DNA of 64,000 nucleotides from Pristionchus mayeri (taxonomy: Eukaryota > Nematoda > Chromadorea > Rhabditida > Neodiplogasteridae): the NCBI GenBank assembly GCA_036245805.1, contig BTRK01000003.1, positions 33,125,215 to 33,189,214 of the forward strand, given 5' to 3'. A program made the position numbers and the translations under genes. Every line of letters starts with the position of its first letter. The stretch's first letter is position 1. Of this stretch, positions 33,601 to 45,900 are shown piece after piece. The notes beneath the pieces were generated by a model. It made no database searches and was not told the DNA's origin. It saw only the letters and a program-made list of their open reading frames with translations.

Positions 33601-36022
33601 GACGCAGTCGACCTGTAAGATATCTTTTCGATTTTTATTGATAACTGAAATACAGTTTTCATAACGATTTAATTTTGAATACGTATGCAATAAAACAATA
33701 AGTTCGATTAGTAGCTTACATCGCCTCTCATCCAGTCAATGCGAATCACCCGTTGGTACAGTGTGGCCGGCAGCGACGTCTGAAATTATGTATTTATAAT
33801 TTCTATCAATATTAATTATTTTTAGCGTGAATAAATCTTGATTTTCAATAATTCATAGCGCAATACGCTCGAGCATCAAATAAATATTTGTGAAATATGA
33901 ATTTTCATTGGCATTACAGGGTGTCCAAAAAGTATTGTTACACTTTTGAAACGCGAGTTTTTGTTTAACATGTAGGTCGAGTTGTCAAAACCTGTAATAA
34001 CACGTTTGAGCCCACCCTTCGGTGCGTTGAGGGAACCTACTAATTAGTTTCCCATAGTCATGGTTCGTCCAAATCGCTATCGTCAAACTATTATCAACCT
34101 TTGGACCCTCGGCGACCCCCCAGATTCCATCAGGAGGAAGCTTCGTATTTCCCGAATGACAGTCTATCGCACCATCTCCCGTTTCAAGCAGTTGGGCACT
34201 GCGAAGGACCGTCCAAGATCAGGAAGACCCAAGACCGCTCTCACTCAGAAGAACAGGAGAATCGTGGAGAAGAGAGTGAATCGCAATGCCAAACGATCCA
34301 TCAGGAAGATGGCTAAGGATCTCAAGATCTCCAAAGGATCCGTGTGTGCCATCGTTCATTCTCTTCTCAAGTCCTACCCCTACAAGATGAGAAAGGGCCA
34401 TGGCCTCACTGATGTCCACAAGCAGAAGCGCCTGGAGAGATGCAAGCTGCTCCTTCAGCGGGCCGATCGTGGGGAGCACTTGACTACCGTTTACTCTGAC
34501 GAGAAGCTGTTCTCAGTCGAGGAGGTCTACAACAGTCAGAACACCAGGATCATCGCCAAGTCTCCTCAGCAAGCTGACGCCAGAGGTAGAACCATCTCTC
34601 GCATTGCCCACCCCCAGGCACTGATGGTTTGGGCTGGTGTGTGCTCGACGGGCAAGACTCCTCTCGTGTTCGTGGATCCCGGGGTCAAGATCAACAAGGA
34701 GTACTACACCAGGGCAATTCTCCAGAAGGCCCTTCTCCCCTGGTCCCGCTCCCACTTCAAAGGAGCTCGCTGGACCTTCCAACAGGATTCAGCGCCTGCT
34801 CACTCGGCAAAAGTGACGCAGGCATGGTGTCGCGCCCATCTGCCCGACTTCATCTCGAGTGAGGAATGGCCCTCGAACTCCCCCGATCTCAACCCTCTGG
34901 ACTTCAGCATTTGGTCAGTGTTGGAGAAGGAGGCCTGCTCTACTCGCCACAAGAACCGCGATTCCCTCAAGGCAGCCCTTCTCAAGGCATGGGAGAAGAT
35001 CGACGTCCCTTACCTGCGGGCCGTCATCGACTCGGTCCCTCGTCGTCTCAGAGAGGTCATCGCGGCCAATGGAGGCCAGATCGAGTGATCGTGCATTGTT
35101 ATGTTCATATGGTCACTGATAAATACTGTGCCCCGTTTGAGTTGTCTATGTTGCTTTTAAAGAAAGATACATGGTTTTATCCGTGTAACAATACTTTTTG
35201 GACACCCTGTAGTAGTAATGTTATTTTATCTTGAATTTTTTGGCCTTCAACTATAGCGAAAATAAATTTCACCTAAAGCAAGGAAAAAAAATTTTTAAAG
35301 GCAAAATTATTGAACTAATTACACGGGATATTTCGACGAGAACGAGAGTGCGCGCGTCCAGGGCGTAGAATCCGATTGTCTGGCACGTGTCGTAGAAATC
35401 GCCGACATTCATGATGCGTCTCCGTCTGAATTCAACGACATTTTTAAAAAATTTGATTTTCAACTTTTGAAAGATGATTATTATTTATGCATATAGGATC
35501 AGCGCAAAAAGGACATCAGTGACGAAAGGCCTATCAATGATAGGCTATCATCATAGGAGGCGAAAGATCAAAGATCATTATGGCCACCTCGAACAGAGCA
35601 GGTCGATGACATCCATCGAGAAGGTCGTGGCGATTTCATCGTCGTCATCGAAGTCCTCGTTGTCAGGCGGCACCCCGATGACCTATGGAATTATTTTACT
35701 GTTTCTCGGAAAATATTAAATTCCGTTTTTCTACTGCTATAGGCAGGTATCGGCCGTCGCTAGTGGTGGCGCGTAGTACATTGGAGAGAGGAGCGATCCC
35801 ATCACAGAAGACCATCGAATCCTGGATTGAATTTAATTCGTAATTCAGTAGTTCATTGGCTGTCACGTATATTGCACTTTGTATTTTCCTTTTGAATCGC
35901 ATTCTCATCTCAATATTCATACAACCAGGTGGAGGAACACAAGCGAAAAAACCAAAGATCGAAGATTGAAAGCTCACAGCAGTGTGCCGAGGCAATCGGG
36001 GCTTGCTCCAGAAGGCGCCCAT
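30692..36022 (-). CDS. Array copy A: putative myristoylated BC-box-like protein
   Basis: About 18 exons encode some 450 aa. Exon 1 (36022 down) is MGAFWSKPRLPRHTA, a strong N-myristoylation context (Gly2, Ser6, Lys7). Conserved blocks follow: DSMVFCDG, FSMDVIDLL, LDARTLVLVEI, RVIRIDW, CVFYRGHS, RDISHLLEQANQWLP, TGSMR, FGILDVKTMQWTRV and PPNGAHFALATR. The C-terminus LPSLTRLSTLAVLRSG fits an elongin BC box with Ser for Cys. Exon 7 ends in a GC donor (GCAG|GCAAGT). The exon 2 donor is changed (GAATTT where others have GTGCGT); an in-frame GTAGAA four codons earlier might replace it, so the copy may be impaired. A mariner (33917-35209) sits in intron 4. Domain calls are inferences. Confidence 0.55.
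33917..35209 (+). mobile_element. Intact-looking DD37D (maT-type) mariner transposon
   Basis: The element is 1,293 bp with 27-bp perfect terminal inverted repeats starting CAGGGTGTCCAAAAAGTATT. Duplicated TA lies on both sides (33915-33916 and 35210-35211). It encodes one uninterrupted transposase. Perfect ends and an open frame suggest recent insertion. It lies antisense to copy A, in its intron 4. Confidence 0.95.
34060..35088 (+). CDS. Tc1/mariner transposase, DD37D
   Basis: The protein is 342 aa in a single exon. The N-terminus (residues 1-110) has paired helix-turn-helix motifs (RRKLRISRMTVYRTISR and a second near KDLKISKGSVCAIV) joined by a GRPR-like hook, RPRSGRPK. The catalytic Asp residues lie in VYSDEKLF, WTFQQDSAPAH and SPDLNPLDFSIW. 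Counting gives 37 residues between the second and third Asp, the DD37D (maT) spacing known from nematodes and insects. All three Asp are present and there is no stop or frameshift. Codon use is GC-richer than the surrounding introns. It would cut and paste its own element at TA sites. Confidence 0.95.
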   Translation: MVRPNRYRQTIINLWTLGDPPDSIRRKLRISRMTVYRTISRFKQLGTAKDRPRSGRPKTALTQKNRRIVEKRVNRNAKRSIRKMAKDLKISKGSVCAIVHSLLKSYPYKMRKGHGLTDVHKQKRLERCKLLLQRADRGEHLTTVYSDEKLFSVEEVYNSQNTRIIAKSPQQADARGRTISRIAHPQALMVWAGVCSTGKTPLVFVDPGVKINKEYYTRAILQKALLPWSRSHFKGARWTFQQDSAPAHSAKVTQAWCRAHLPDFISSEEWPSNSPDLNPLDFSIWSVLEKEACSTRHKNRDSLKAALLKAWEKIDVPYLRAVIDSVPRRLREVIAANGGQIE

Positions 36023-36099
36023 CGTCGAGAGAGAGAGAAGAAAGAGAAGGGGAGGGGAGAAGGAAAGGGAGGGGGGAGAGAGAAGGGAGAGGGACCACT

Positions 36100-36570
36100 C
36101 GGGAGGAGTAGGAAAGACGAGAATGAGTGGGGAATGAAGTGAGACAAGTAGAGAGTGGGAATTGTTGAGTTTGAAATTGTCTGAAACAACAGAGAGTAAT
36201 GCAATTGCTGCGATCGATGCATGGACCAAATTCTATGGCATTTTCAACTGCTTCCAAAATTTTGCAATGGTTTTCTTGATTTACTCACTTATATTCCCAC
36301 ATTGGAAAAATAAATTTATAAAATCGTGTTTTGAAAAAAATAAAAAAATAGTAATGCAATGATAATGTTAATGAAGCAGCAGCCTTATTACTTCATGCTT
36401 CTGCAATAGCTCTATTTCCAAACTTTATCTACGCTTTTTGTAAGCTCACGATTAAACGGAAAAGGCTCAGGGCACATTAATATTCAGATGCATAGAGTGA
36501 ATGACAATGATTAGAGGAGTGTATAGTGTAAATCGGATGTACGGTAGTTCGGGCGTCGGATGGGTCATAA
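36100..36570. repeat. Duplicated intergenic block (partner at 52000-52478)
   Basis: The text from GGGACCACTCGGGAGGAG to the 3' flank GCTCACG...GGGCACATTAATATTCAG is nearly the same in both places. The A-B junction and the D-E junction therefore share one ancestral segment. Confidence 0.85.
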
Positions 36571-36573
36571 TGA

Positions 36574-37450
36574 TTATCCGATGCGCGCAGCAATCTGCTC
36601 CAGTTGCTCCTGACTGACTCGGCCATTTCGCTGCACTGAGAGAGTCGAGAGACGAGTGAGGGAGGACAGTCTGGAAAACAAACGGAAATCTTTTTTTAAT
36701 AATATTTTCCAAGTCCGAGGTACCATGAAAACACAAGTTGGGGTTTGGGTTGAGGAAATCGAGAATAAAGTGGCTTTCTTTTCGGTAAAAAACAGCACGA
36801 GTAGAAGTAGTCAAATAGGCTACAGTAAGTACAATATGACAAGCAATTTTGGAACAAATCATTAAAAATGTAGGCAATGCAGACCTGAGCGGGTGACGAA
36901 TAATCTCAATTCTCTTCATCGATTCCATCACTTCAGGTCCGATAGCACGACTCGTACCCACTTTATTCGTCTGAATATGTAATGAATGTGAATCGATCGT
37001 ACGTTATTATGACCAAAAAATCATAATCCAAAGATATTGAAAGTAATTTTTTTTAAATGTTAATAACTTAATCCGGCATGAATGATACCCTGGAAGCTAG
37101 TGCGAAGTGGGCTCGATTCGGCGGCAATGGCAACGTTCCGCTGCCGGTGTTCACCGAAGCCTAAAGTTTGGCAGGTTGACTTACACAACAAAATTAAATT
37201 TACTTCAACTCGGGTCCACTGCATGGTCTTCACATCAAGGATGCCGAATCTAGAAAATAACGCGATAAATTAATTATATACACAAAATATAACCTTAGAT
37301 AAGGTTCGCTCTGTGGATAGATTAGCAGCTTCTGGACAGCTTTCAACCACGGGACTACCACTTCTGCCCAGTATCAGTCTAAAATAATCGAAGATGAAAA
37401 TCCAAACATCGTGGTTGCACTTACTTAAAGGTACCCACCAGTCAAAAATC
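36574..37450 (-). pseudogene. Array copy B: 3' fragment
   Basis: Only exons 13-18 remain. The last exon ends at 36574-36576 with the usual LPTLT/LSTLSVQR-type C-terminus. Exon 14 (about 37289-37380) has a 5-base deletion relative to copy A just after its first codons, shifting the frame. Exon 13 is reduced to a remnant with DWWVPLSK. Upstream exons are replaced by unrelated decayed DNA. Confidence 0.75.
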
Positions 37451-37459
37451 AACTGTGCT

Positions 37460-38830
37460 TCAATTTGCGCAGTTTTGTTCCCTCATTTCAATGCACTAAT
37501 TCAAATAAATTAAATAAATTTTATTAAAGCTAAAAATAAACAAAGCCGGGAAATAAAAATATTTGCTGTTCGTGTAGTCGAGGTATTACAATTACGGTAT
37601 TTGATAGGAATTGATTAAAATTTTCATGGACTGGTCGCACTCGAACTCATTCAACCATTTTCCGCTGTTTTCCTGTTTATTTCCAGCGATTCTTGTTGTA
37701 TTTTACATAAAACTGCTTTGTATTGTATCGCTAATCACTTTTGTTCGCATGTATGCGGTTAGGAAACCAGTTTAACGCAACTGCTCAAGAGTGAAGTTAG
37801 ACTGTTTGAGTTCTCCTGTCAATGCATATCGTGCAATTGCCTCCTAGTAAATGCCCTTCAAATGCGTTGTGTGCCCACGTAAAGTAGAGGTCGCGAAAAT
37901 GGTGCCGAAGAAGGAGGAGAAGAAGAAGGAGTGGCTGCTGCAGTTGAATCTACTGGAGGAGGAGAGGAGAGATTGACGTGTGGTAAAGAGCTCGGGCATG
38001 TATAATGCGGTTAGTAAAGTAATCTGACCCTATTGAGTAGCGAGCGAGCGTTTTCGGATTGCTTCATATTCTTTCTAATCGTATTTTATTGCTTACATTT
38101 GCTGTCAGTACATGGCTATGGTTAGCTGCTCCACCTGCCTGCTACGATCGCACTTATGCCGAACAATTCGCGACGTTGCCAACATTCACCAGGATGAGTT
38201 CAAGGTACTCGAAGAAAAGGCTAACAACGATTCAAGCAGAGGTGTGGTGAGCATGGCTCGCCACACCGACTTCGTGAGGGCACTACCAGGACCCCGAAGA
38301 CGTGAGTCATATTGTATTTCGCCTATTGGACTTACCTTCATGGTCAGTGTGACCTTTCGGTTGTATAATCCAATTCTGAATCGATATAAAGCCCTTTCTT
38401 GTTGTGGTATTGGTAATCGAACGTTCCGTTTGCTACACTATGCGTTGTTAGCATTGTAAGAAGGGAAGGGGATGCTCTAGCAAGGCGATGTGCAGGCACT
38501 GGGCAAAATGTATTACTTACAAAAGGCATTAAATCGCATTCGTATGCCCTGAGGAGATAATCTGAATAATATACAAGCCCTGAGGAGGCAATACTACACA
38601 CATAAACAGACAAGACTATGTAACATTCCAGCTCGAGGACTTTGAGCCCGAGCCAGCTCCATGTAGACTACCAACTTGCCGGACTCAGTCTGGAATATCT
38701 GGAGTACGCATAACAATATCATTCGAAATATTTATTCAATTATGAAAGCAATAAATTTGAACGATGGGGAAAAATCAAACAACAAAACAGTGAAAAAAAG
38801 ATTATATTTCAAACAAATACTGTCGGGTCG
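37460..38830. other. Interruption between copies B and C, distal part
   Basis: A plus-strand exon-like piece lies at about 38112-38300 (ATG...DVANIHQDEFKVLEEKANN). A short Lys/Glu-rich frame of 25 codons starts at 37899. Neither can be assigned; no convincing gene. Confidence 0.35.
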
Positions 38831-39604
38831 ACGCCGAACATGGATGGGCCATTGTCGATCACGTACTTGAGCACCTTCTCGCAGTCCTCCAGACCGCCGG
38901 GAAGACCTGATATCGATCGATAAATATGGCGTACTGCAGCCAATCGTTAACCAGTTCATACCTTGACGCCGTCCCAGTGAGTCGTCTCCATGAGCAGATT
39001 CGGGTCCCCGTCGAACATCGGCCGAAGCAGTCGACTCAATGCGGTCAGCGTCCAGCGCGTCCAGTACATCATACAGCAAGCGTCCGGATACAGGCGCGAC
39101 TGCAATCGAGAACCCGGGTTACTACGGCAGTTCCGTGAGGAAGGAAGATCAATTCCCCGGGTCACAATCCTAACTCAACTTTCCTAGAAGCCTACAGAGA
39201 CCCACCCCCTCGTCCCTGCCTAACCCTCCCCCTTTAGAGGGGTGGCCGAGTACCTAAACTTCAGCAGCCAAAAATCTAAGCCAGGGCTTAAGTAGCCGTA
39301 TCATGAGAAAGGATGGAAGGGGGTGGGGTTTGGTAAGCTTCTAGGAAAGTGCCCTCACCGGATGTTAGTAGAAGATCCGATGCACGGGCTCGATGATGTG
39401 CATCGACACCTTGTCGATCATTGACTTGGTCATCTGAAGGGATAATATTAATCCCTTTTTTCTTCCTTTTCACAACGTGCAGATCCCAAATAAAAATCAC
39501 TTTGCAATGATCCTTCTCTGCACCTACCGTACCTTGTCGGGGAGTGGTCGGTAGAGGGCTGGGGCGATGAGGTGAGATCCCTTCTGCGGCTTCTCGCCAG
39601 CCAT
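38820..39604 (-). pseudogene. Esterase-like pseudogene fragment (arylacetamide-deacetylase type)
   Basis: Exon pieces in order are MAGEKPQKGSHLIA...LYRPLPDK (from 39604, with an acceptor right before the ATG), MTKSMIDKVSMHIIEPVHRI (39430-39358, ending in an in-frame TAA), DACCMMYWTRWTL...THWDGVK (about 39102-38962), and GLEDCEKVLKYV...FGVDP (about 38906-38820). The 'PLPD' segment after a membrane anchor and the 'FPAGLEDC..VLKY' block are typical of AADAC/hormone-sensitive-lipase-like hydrolases. The His-Gly-Gly oxyanion region and the catalytic Ser are missing. Family call is moderate; non-functionality is clear. Confidence 0.5.
39178..39350. mobile_element. MITE in the pseudogene region
   Basis: Outer ends ACTTTCCTAGAAGC and GCTTCTAGGAAAGT are exact inverted repeats, continuing imperfectly into CCACCCCCT/AGGGGGTGG. 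Confidence 0.7.
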
Positions 39605-39841
39605 CTGAATTTATATTACGGTAAGACGAGATCCAATTCGAGACCAACCTCGCTTCGCAGCTCCTTCAGCGGTATTCGCAGTTGCGCGTGGTGCGTGAAG
39701 GTGCGAGCAGTGGTGTAGCTGTGGCTACCGGGCACTCTGCAAGATACGGTAAATAACCAAGTCGGAAACTGCTTGTAGATGACATGGAGCAGTAAATTGA
39801 CTGCTTCCAATTTGATTCCGCCGCCAAAATTACATATTCTA

Positions 39842-40016
39842 CTTCGGTTTTTCAGCGCAGGATACGCGCCACTTTTGCGAAGCTGCGCGGCCACGCACTC
39901 CTCGTTTGCACACTCTTTCTCTCTGAGTATCCAGGACGAGAGAGTATGTGATACAAGGAGTGCGTGGCCGCGCCGCTTCGCAAAAGTGGCGCGCTTCCTG
40001 CGCTGAAAAACCGGAG
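39842..40016. mobile_element. MITE with TA duplication, 175 bp
   Basis: About 55 bp of inverted repeat starts CTTCGGTTTTTCAGCGCAGG. TA flanks both sides. It is a strongly palindromic Tc1/mariner-type MITE. Confidence 0.8.
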
Positions 40017-40058
40017 TATCAGCATTAACTTAAATAAGGCAAAAATATAAACACGCCT

Positions 40059-40760
40059 TTTCCTCGAGCGCGCGGATGTCCGCTATCGTAAGACGATCCA
40101 GTCGTCCATCCAGCAGAACACCTACAATTTGTACAATTCGTCCATCCCCCTTTTCCAGAGCGAGCAGCCGTGAATGGATGATGAATGTACATTAACAAGA
40201 CAAAGACGTAAAGGGGGTATAATCGTAAATCAATATTCGAAAATGTCACGTGTCCTTCGCAAAGTTATCGCCGTCCCACCACTTTCATGTTTCATCGACA
40301 CCTCATAAATTAATCCTCCGAAACGCGAACCTCGCGGTGGAACTTGGAGAACAGTCGTGGGTACTGCTTGTGGGAGAAGCTCTCGACCATCTGCTTGAAG
40401 CCGAATCACTTGAAGTGCGCGGACACCAGCTTGTACGGGCACATCACCTGACATTGGATATTTAAATATTTTAATTATAAACAATCTTCTTGAGAATCAC
40501 AAACTGGCTTGGCAACTTTTAAAATTCATGAGGGACCATCACAATCAAGAAATACAAATTCACTAGGCCAAGCTGAGCATCAAAAGTAGATCCAATATCC
40601 ATAGCTTCGACAAACAGACCGGGGAAATGGTATATAGAATCCCGCCATTAAAATTAGAGCCTACTTACCGTCGGCCACCTCCAGGAACTCCTTGTCGTTG
40701 GCGATGTCGATGTGGACGAACTACCGCTTCGCCAGCTCCTTCTTCGAGAAGTCGTACGCC
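40059..40760 (-). pseudogene. Unidentified pseudogene with in-frame stops
   Basis: Exon-like blocks have good splice sites but internal stops: KKELAKR*FVHIDIAND...EVADG (40757-40669, donor GTAAGT), CPYKLVSAHFK*FGFKQM...FHREVR (about 40449-40320), and VLLDGRLDRLTIADIRALEE (about 40122-40060). The protein text looks genuine but I do not recognise the family. It could be the rest of a hydrolase or another gene brought in by rearrangement. Confidence 0.45.
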
Positions 40761-41009
40761 TGTATTTTTAATAATTAAAAAAAAATTTTAAATGTTGAAC
40801 AGTAATATAACGACAAACAGGTTGATCTACGAGCATATTTTCGAATTTAATAATTAAATCTAAACTAGTAATCGGTAATGTACACGTCATTCAATATCAC
40901 TCTTGTGAGATTGTGGTAAACTACATTCGTGCATCGTGCGTATTTAAAATAAAAAAAAAGCACTTTGCAATGATCCTAATCTGAATCTATCATACCTTGT
41001 CGGGGCGGA

Positions 41010-41290
41010 AGGTAGAGGGCTGCGGCCATCAGCAGCACCAGCACGCCCACGCGCTCGATCGTCCGGCGATGAGGTGAGATCCCTTCTTCTGATTTTCGCC
41101 AGCCATCTGAATCGATTACGGTAAGACGAGAGGATGAGCAATCGATAACTGATCCGATTAGAGACCAACCTCGCTTCGCAGCTCCTTCAACGGTGTTCGC
41201 TGTTGCGCTTGGTGCGTGGAGGTGCGAGCAATGGCAATCCTCGCCTTCTTGTTAGTGTGTGAGTGGTGTAGCTGTGGCTACCGGTGTCTC
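41010..41290 (-). pseudogene. Second copy of the esterase-like first exon and its 5' flank
   Basis: MAGENQKKGSHLIAG restarts at 41106 and is followed, after a frame change, by a hydrophobic anchor (VGVLVLLMAAALYL). The upstream text (GGTAGCCACAGCTACACCAC, AAGGAGCTGCGAAGCGAGG) duplicates that before 39604. So the esterase-like gene was duplicated before both copies decayed. Confidence 0.5.
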
Positions 41291-42280
41291 GCCAGGCAAG
41301 AACTCGTCTCTGAAATGTAAAACAATTAGCGAAAGCGCTGGAATATGATATCAATATGTGATATCAATGTGTGATATGATAAAGTTCAATAGTACGCAAA
41401 CACGAGAAATTAATTCAATAATTCACAGACGCGCGCCGATAGAAGGGCATCACTTTAGAGTACGTGCTCCCGAGAGAGGCGGGAGAGGGAGAGGTACGGG
41501 GGAGGGGTAGATCAGTGTCTCCCGCGGGTTGAGGGAAAGAAAGAGCATTACTAGAGCGACAAGGCAAGAGAACGCCAGTGAAAATTAGCAAGCTTTTCGT
41601 TTCAATTTTAGTAAAAACACGTATTCCAGGTCCAATTCAAAGCGTGATGAATAGTTAGGGTTGTTCTGCTCACGTACATTGGACATAAAACACAAAAAAA
41701 CGAGGAAAACGTGAGAAAACGCCGACAGCGCGCCGCGAAAGCCAACAACTTTTACAAAATGACCGCACATTACTCACAAACTACAGTACTACCCCACAAT
41801 GTAAAACACGAACAGTTTTTCAAATTTGTTATTTTCAAGCTGTATTTTCAATACGAAACTTATTTTTAATATTTTTTTAAAGTTTATAGATATGTTTTGA
41901 ATCGAAGATGACTAGCGATATTCAAAATTATATAAATTTTTAAAAATAAAACTTTCTGACCACAGGATTCCTTTAACTGGCATCCACGAGTAGCCCACTA
42001 CTGCGTCATCACCAATCTCAAATAATAGTTGCTCGTAAGATCAAAAATGCATTTAGGAAAGATTTTTAAATTATATCTCTCTGAAACGGTACAGAACCGC
42101 GGCTAGGTGTACCTGCCAGCCACTAACTCTCTTGAACCTCGTGATCAGTGCAACCTTAAAAATGTTTCGAATCCACCATTACATATAATTTCCAGTTTCC
42201 AGTATTTCTCAATAGCAATTTATGTAAGTTTGTACGACTTGCAGCGAACAAGAGAGTGGATAACATTTCTTCATTTCGGA

Positions 42281-42288
42281 CACACACA

Positions 42289-42328
<40 letters not shown>
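42281..42328. repeat. (CA)n(CT)n microsatellite
   Basis: CACACACACA is followed by about 19 CT units in an intron of copy C. Confidence 0.95.
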
Positions 42329-42332
<4 letters not shown>

Positions 42333-42968
42333 TCGGCAGGTAAAATATGCGAAATTAACTGACGACGATCCGAAATTTCAAAATCTACATCCAACCTCGC
42401 GCCCTCCATCACTGCATGTGCAGGTGCCAGGGCCGATACCATTTGGCGGCGGATCGAACGGGCCCTTTGGATACTTCACAACTCGCATCGAACCAGTGCT
42501 ATAATCAATCGACGGATAGCGTATTCGAATGAGGAGTCTCTAGGAAGATGCCCAAAATCATCTGTTCAATTTATCCGATTGTACATTGAAAACGAAACAC
42601 AACAATCTTCGGATTTATTTGAAAAAGGCGTTGAAAACCACCCACATCGTATCGATCACAAGTATCGAGTCACAATCTCGAATGAGCCATTCTCCGCCTT
42701 CATCGAGAAATATGGAGAAGCCCATTTCCTTGAAAAAACAATACTTCATTGTATTTCAGTACAATTTTTAACTTCAACGTTTCTGCTTCCCATGTACTTC
42801 AACTATTTGTTGAATATTGAAGTCTCACATTATCCGAGTAGAAGAGCGGCTGTCCCCAGCCAATTTCAGTGTCTGGTCCGTACATAACGGGTAGCCACTG
42901 GTTAGCCTGAAATATGTAAATAGTTAGGAGAGGAATATTATTAGTTTCGTGACGATTTGTAAACTGAT

Positions 42969-45900
42969 ATATCACGCGTGTCGCGTAAGAATCGAATAAA
43001 ATCGGGAGGTCTTGATCACAATTTTTGATTCCCATGGTTATATGCATTTTCCGAAAGCTAATAGGGTCCCCTACAAGATAGCGTCGATCTTTTTTGCATA
43101 TCACTAATTGCTGGCCTTATTTAGGGCTTTAACGTTTGTGTGGCCCTAAAAAAGCGAACTTTGGAGGCATACAACTCTTTTCAAACTCAATTAAGTAACA
43201 AACTGAAAAGAACGATTTGTTCCTAGCATCCATAAGAGTGACCGTATACCATTGGGTTGCCATTATTTTAATTTGCATTTTTATAAATCGATTAAAATAA
43301 ATCATATCCACCACAAATCGAAGCCAGATAATTTTTTAAGCTCAATAGATAGATCTTGCGAAGACGAATCGAATGATATGCCTAAAGTATGATCTAATGA
43401 TATGTGTTCTCGAGATATGCAATCAGAACCATCTCCCAACCTCTCATTTCGAGACGATTCCATTGTTCTCCCTATCATTTATCGCCCCTCTATCATTTTC
43501 TCCCTCTCATTTCGAGTGGAACATATCACATTTTGACCTCTAAATATTAACGAAATTGATTAAGAGACCCGCTCTGTAAGAATCGAACATATTCACCACC
43601 CCGCGGACACGTTCCTCTAGGAACGGGAACCGTTCCCGTCCTACTATGGTGGGAGAAGTGTCTTGGGCCCGCATTACACAATTCACATCTTATTATACGC
43701 TACGGCCGTTACAAAGGTATATTATAGAAAAAATGAAGAAAATGTACAAAAAATCATATTTTCTTAAGGATGCGAAATTGATTCAAAATCCAAATTGCGT
43801 TACACTCGATGTGTCCTGACGATGTAAAAAATGTATTCCGAGCGATTTTCGATCGATTGGAATACCATTGTTTCGAACACAATTTTCTGTTTTTTAGGCA
43901 TATTACTCAGGTATTTACTCAAATCCCTTAGCTTTTATGTAGATATTGTATCCTGAGCATGTTTACAACTATCCCCCATATAGCCATACTCTGGGGGGAT
44001 GGCGCTTTTTTAGGAAAAAAATATAAATGTTTATTGGTCACTAACATTCAAATAAATTATTGAGTAGTTTCACCAACATCAGTGCATTATGCTAAGATAT
44101 AATCAGATTTTGAATATTCTATAATAAAGCTAAAATATGACACCGAGAACTGCTAAGTCTGGCCAATTTCTGAAAATTCGGTTTTCGAACGATCGATTGC
44201 GCCCATGTTTGAGCTAACATAAATCGAGATTTCCAATCTGAATCCCACCAATTTCATGTGGATGTTTCAGATGACCAACACTAAAGTCGTAATCGCTCGC
44301 GGATTGGCTCACAACTCATGGCGAAATTTGAGTTTTCTTAGGCTTGAAAATGCAGCATCGAGAGAGTCGAAAACGCCAAACATCATATATTTAGTCCTAA
44401 TAGAGCAATGATCGATGCTATATAGTGTTTTTATAAATCCTGGGTCCAATATGAGTATAAATTCACAAAGGGGGCTACATTAGGAAAAATCAGATTTTTC
44501 AACCTCGAAAGGTCCCAGATCTGCGGATGTCAAATTTATCTGATTCAACTAACTATTCTAAATCGTCGATAAATATTTGTAGTAGGACACCCCTTGAGTT
44601 CAATAATAGCTTCAATTATGTGTCAACATCTCTCCAACTTCTGATTTTTTCTCGCAAACTTCATATGCCAAACGGAGTGAAAAATAACAAAACACTATAA
44701 TTCCCAATGAATACATGAAATCGAACAACTTTGTACAGTTTACATTCACATATCTAAAGAGAAAACACAAAATGTATATGTAACCCAAATTTGCTCATTT
44801 TGAAAAAAATATAAAATTTCAAAAAATTCGAATGAAAAAATTTTACAAAATGATGAAAATGCCGATTTTGCCGATATAGAGTGAATTATCTGATCCAGAA
44901 ATACAGAATACAGAAATATATTTCTTAAATTTCATGAAAAGTTCTTCAAAATGCGACATAGTAGTTTCCTATATGACTCGATGCTGCATTTTCAAGACCA
45001 CAAAACTCAAATTTCGCCATGAGTTGTGAGCCAATCCGCGAGCGATTCCGACAAACATGAGCGCAATCGATCGTTCAAAAACCGAATTTTCAGAAATTGA
45101 CCAGACTTAGCAGTTCTCGGTGTCATATTTTAGCTTTATTATAGAACATTCAAAATCTGATTATATCTTATCATAATGCACTGATGTTGGTGAAACTACT
45201 CAATAATTTATTTGAATGTTAGTGACCAATAAACATTTATATTTTTTTCCTAAAAAAGCGCCATCCCCCCAGAGTATGGCTATATGGGGATAGTTGTAAA
45301 CATGCTCAGGATACAATATCTACATAAAAGCTAAGGGATTTGAGTAAATACCTGAGTAATATGCCTAAAAACAGAAAATTGTGTTCGAAACAATGGTATT
45401 CCAATCGATCGAAAATCGCTCGGAATACATTTTTTGCATCGTCAGGACACATCGAGTGTAACGCAATTTGGATTTTGAATCAATTTCGCATCCTTAAGAA
45501 AATATGATTTTTTGTCCATTTTCTTCATTTTTTCTATAATATACCTTTGTAACGGCCGTAGCATATAATAAGATGTGAATTGTGTAATGCGGGCCCGAGA
45601 CACTTCTCCCACCATAGTAGGACGGGAACGATTCCCGTTCCTAGAGGAACGTGTCCGCGGGGTGGTCGAATCTTACCGATCACGTCTCTTAAGCTTCAAA
45701 GTGTTTCTGAAACATACGCGAATTCGACCAGTAACTCGAAACGAGTGGTCGAGAAATGGTTCTGATGGCATATCTCGAGAACACATATCATTAGATCATA
45801 CTTTAGGCATATCATTCAAATCGTCTTCGCGAAATCTATCTGTTGAGCTTTAAAAATTCTCTGGCTTCGATTTGTGGTGAAAATGATTTATTTTAATCGA

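Noticed and set aside
34219..34985. Antisense and shifted frames over the mariner transposase
   Set aside because: They are shadows of the GC-rich transposase reading frame.
35696..36229. 177-codon minus-strand frame
   Set aside because: It reads through the real intron between exons 1 and 2 of copy A; only the MGAFWSK and DSMVFCDG parts are exonic, and they are out of one continuous coding context.
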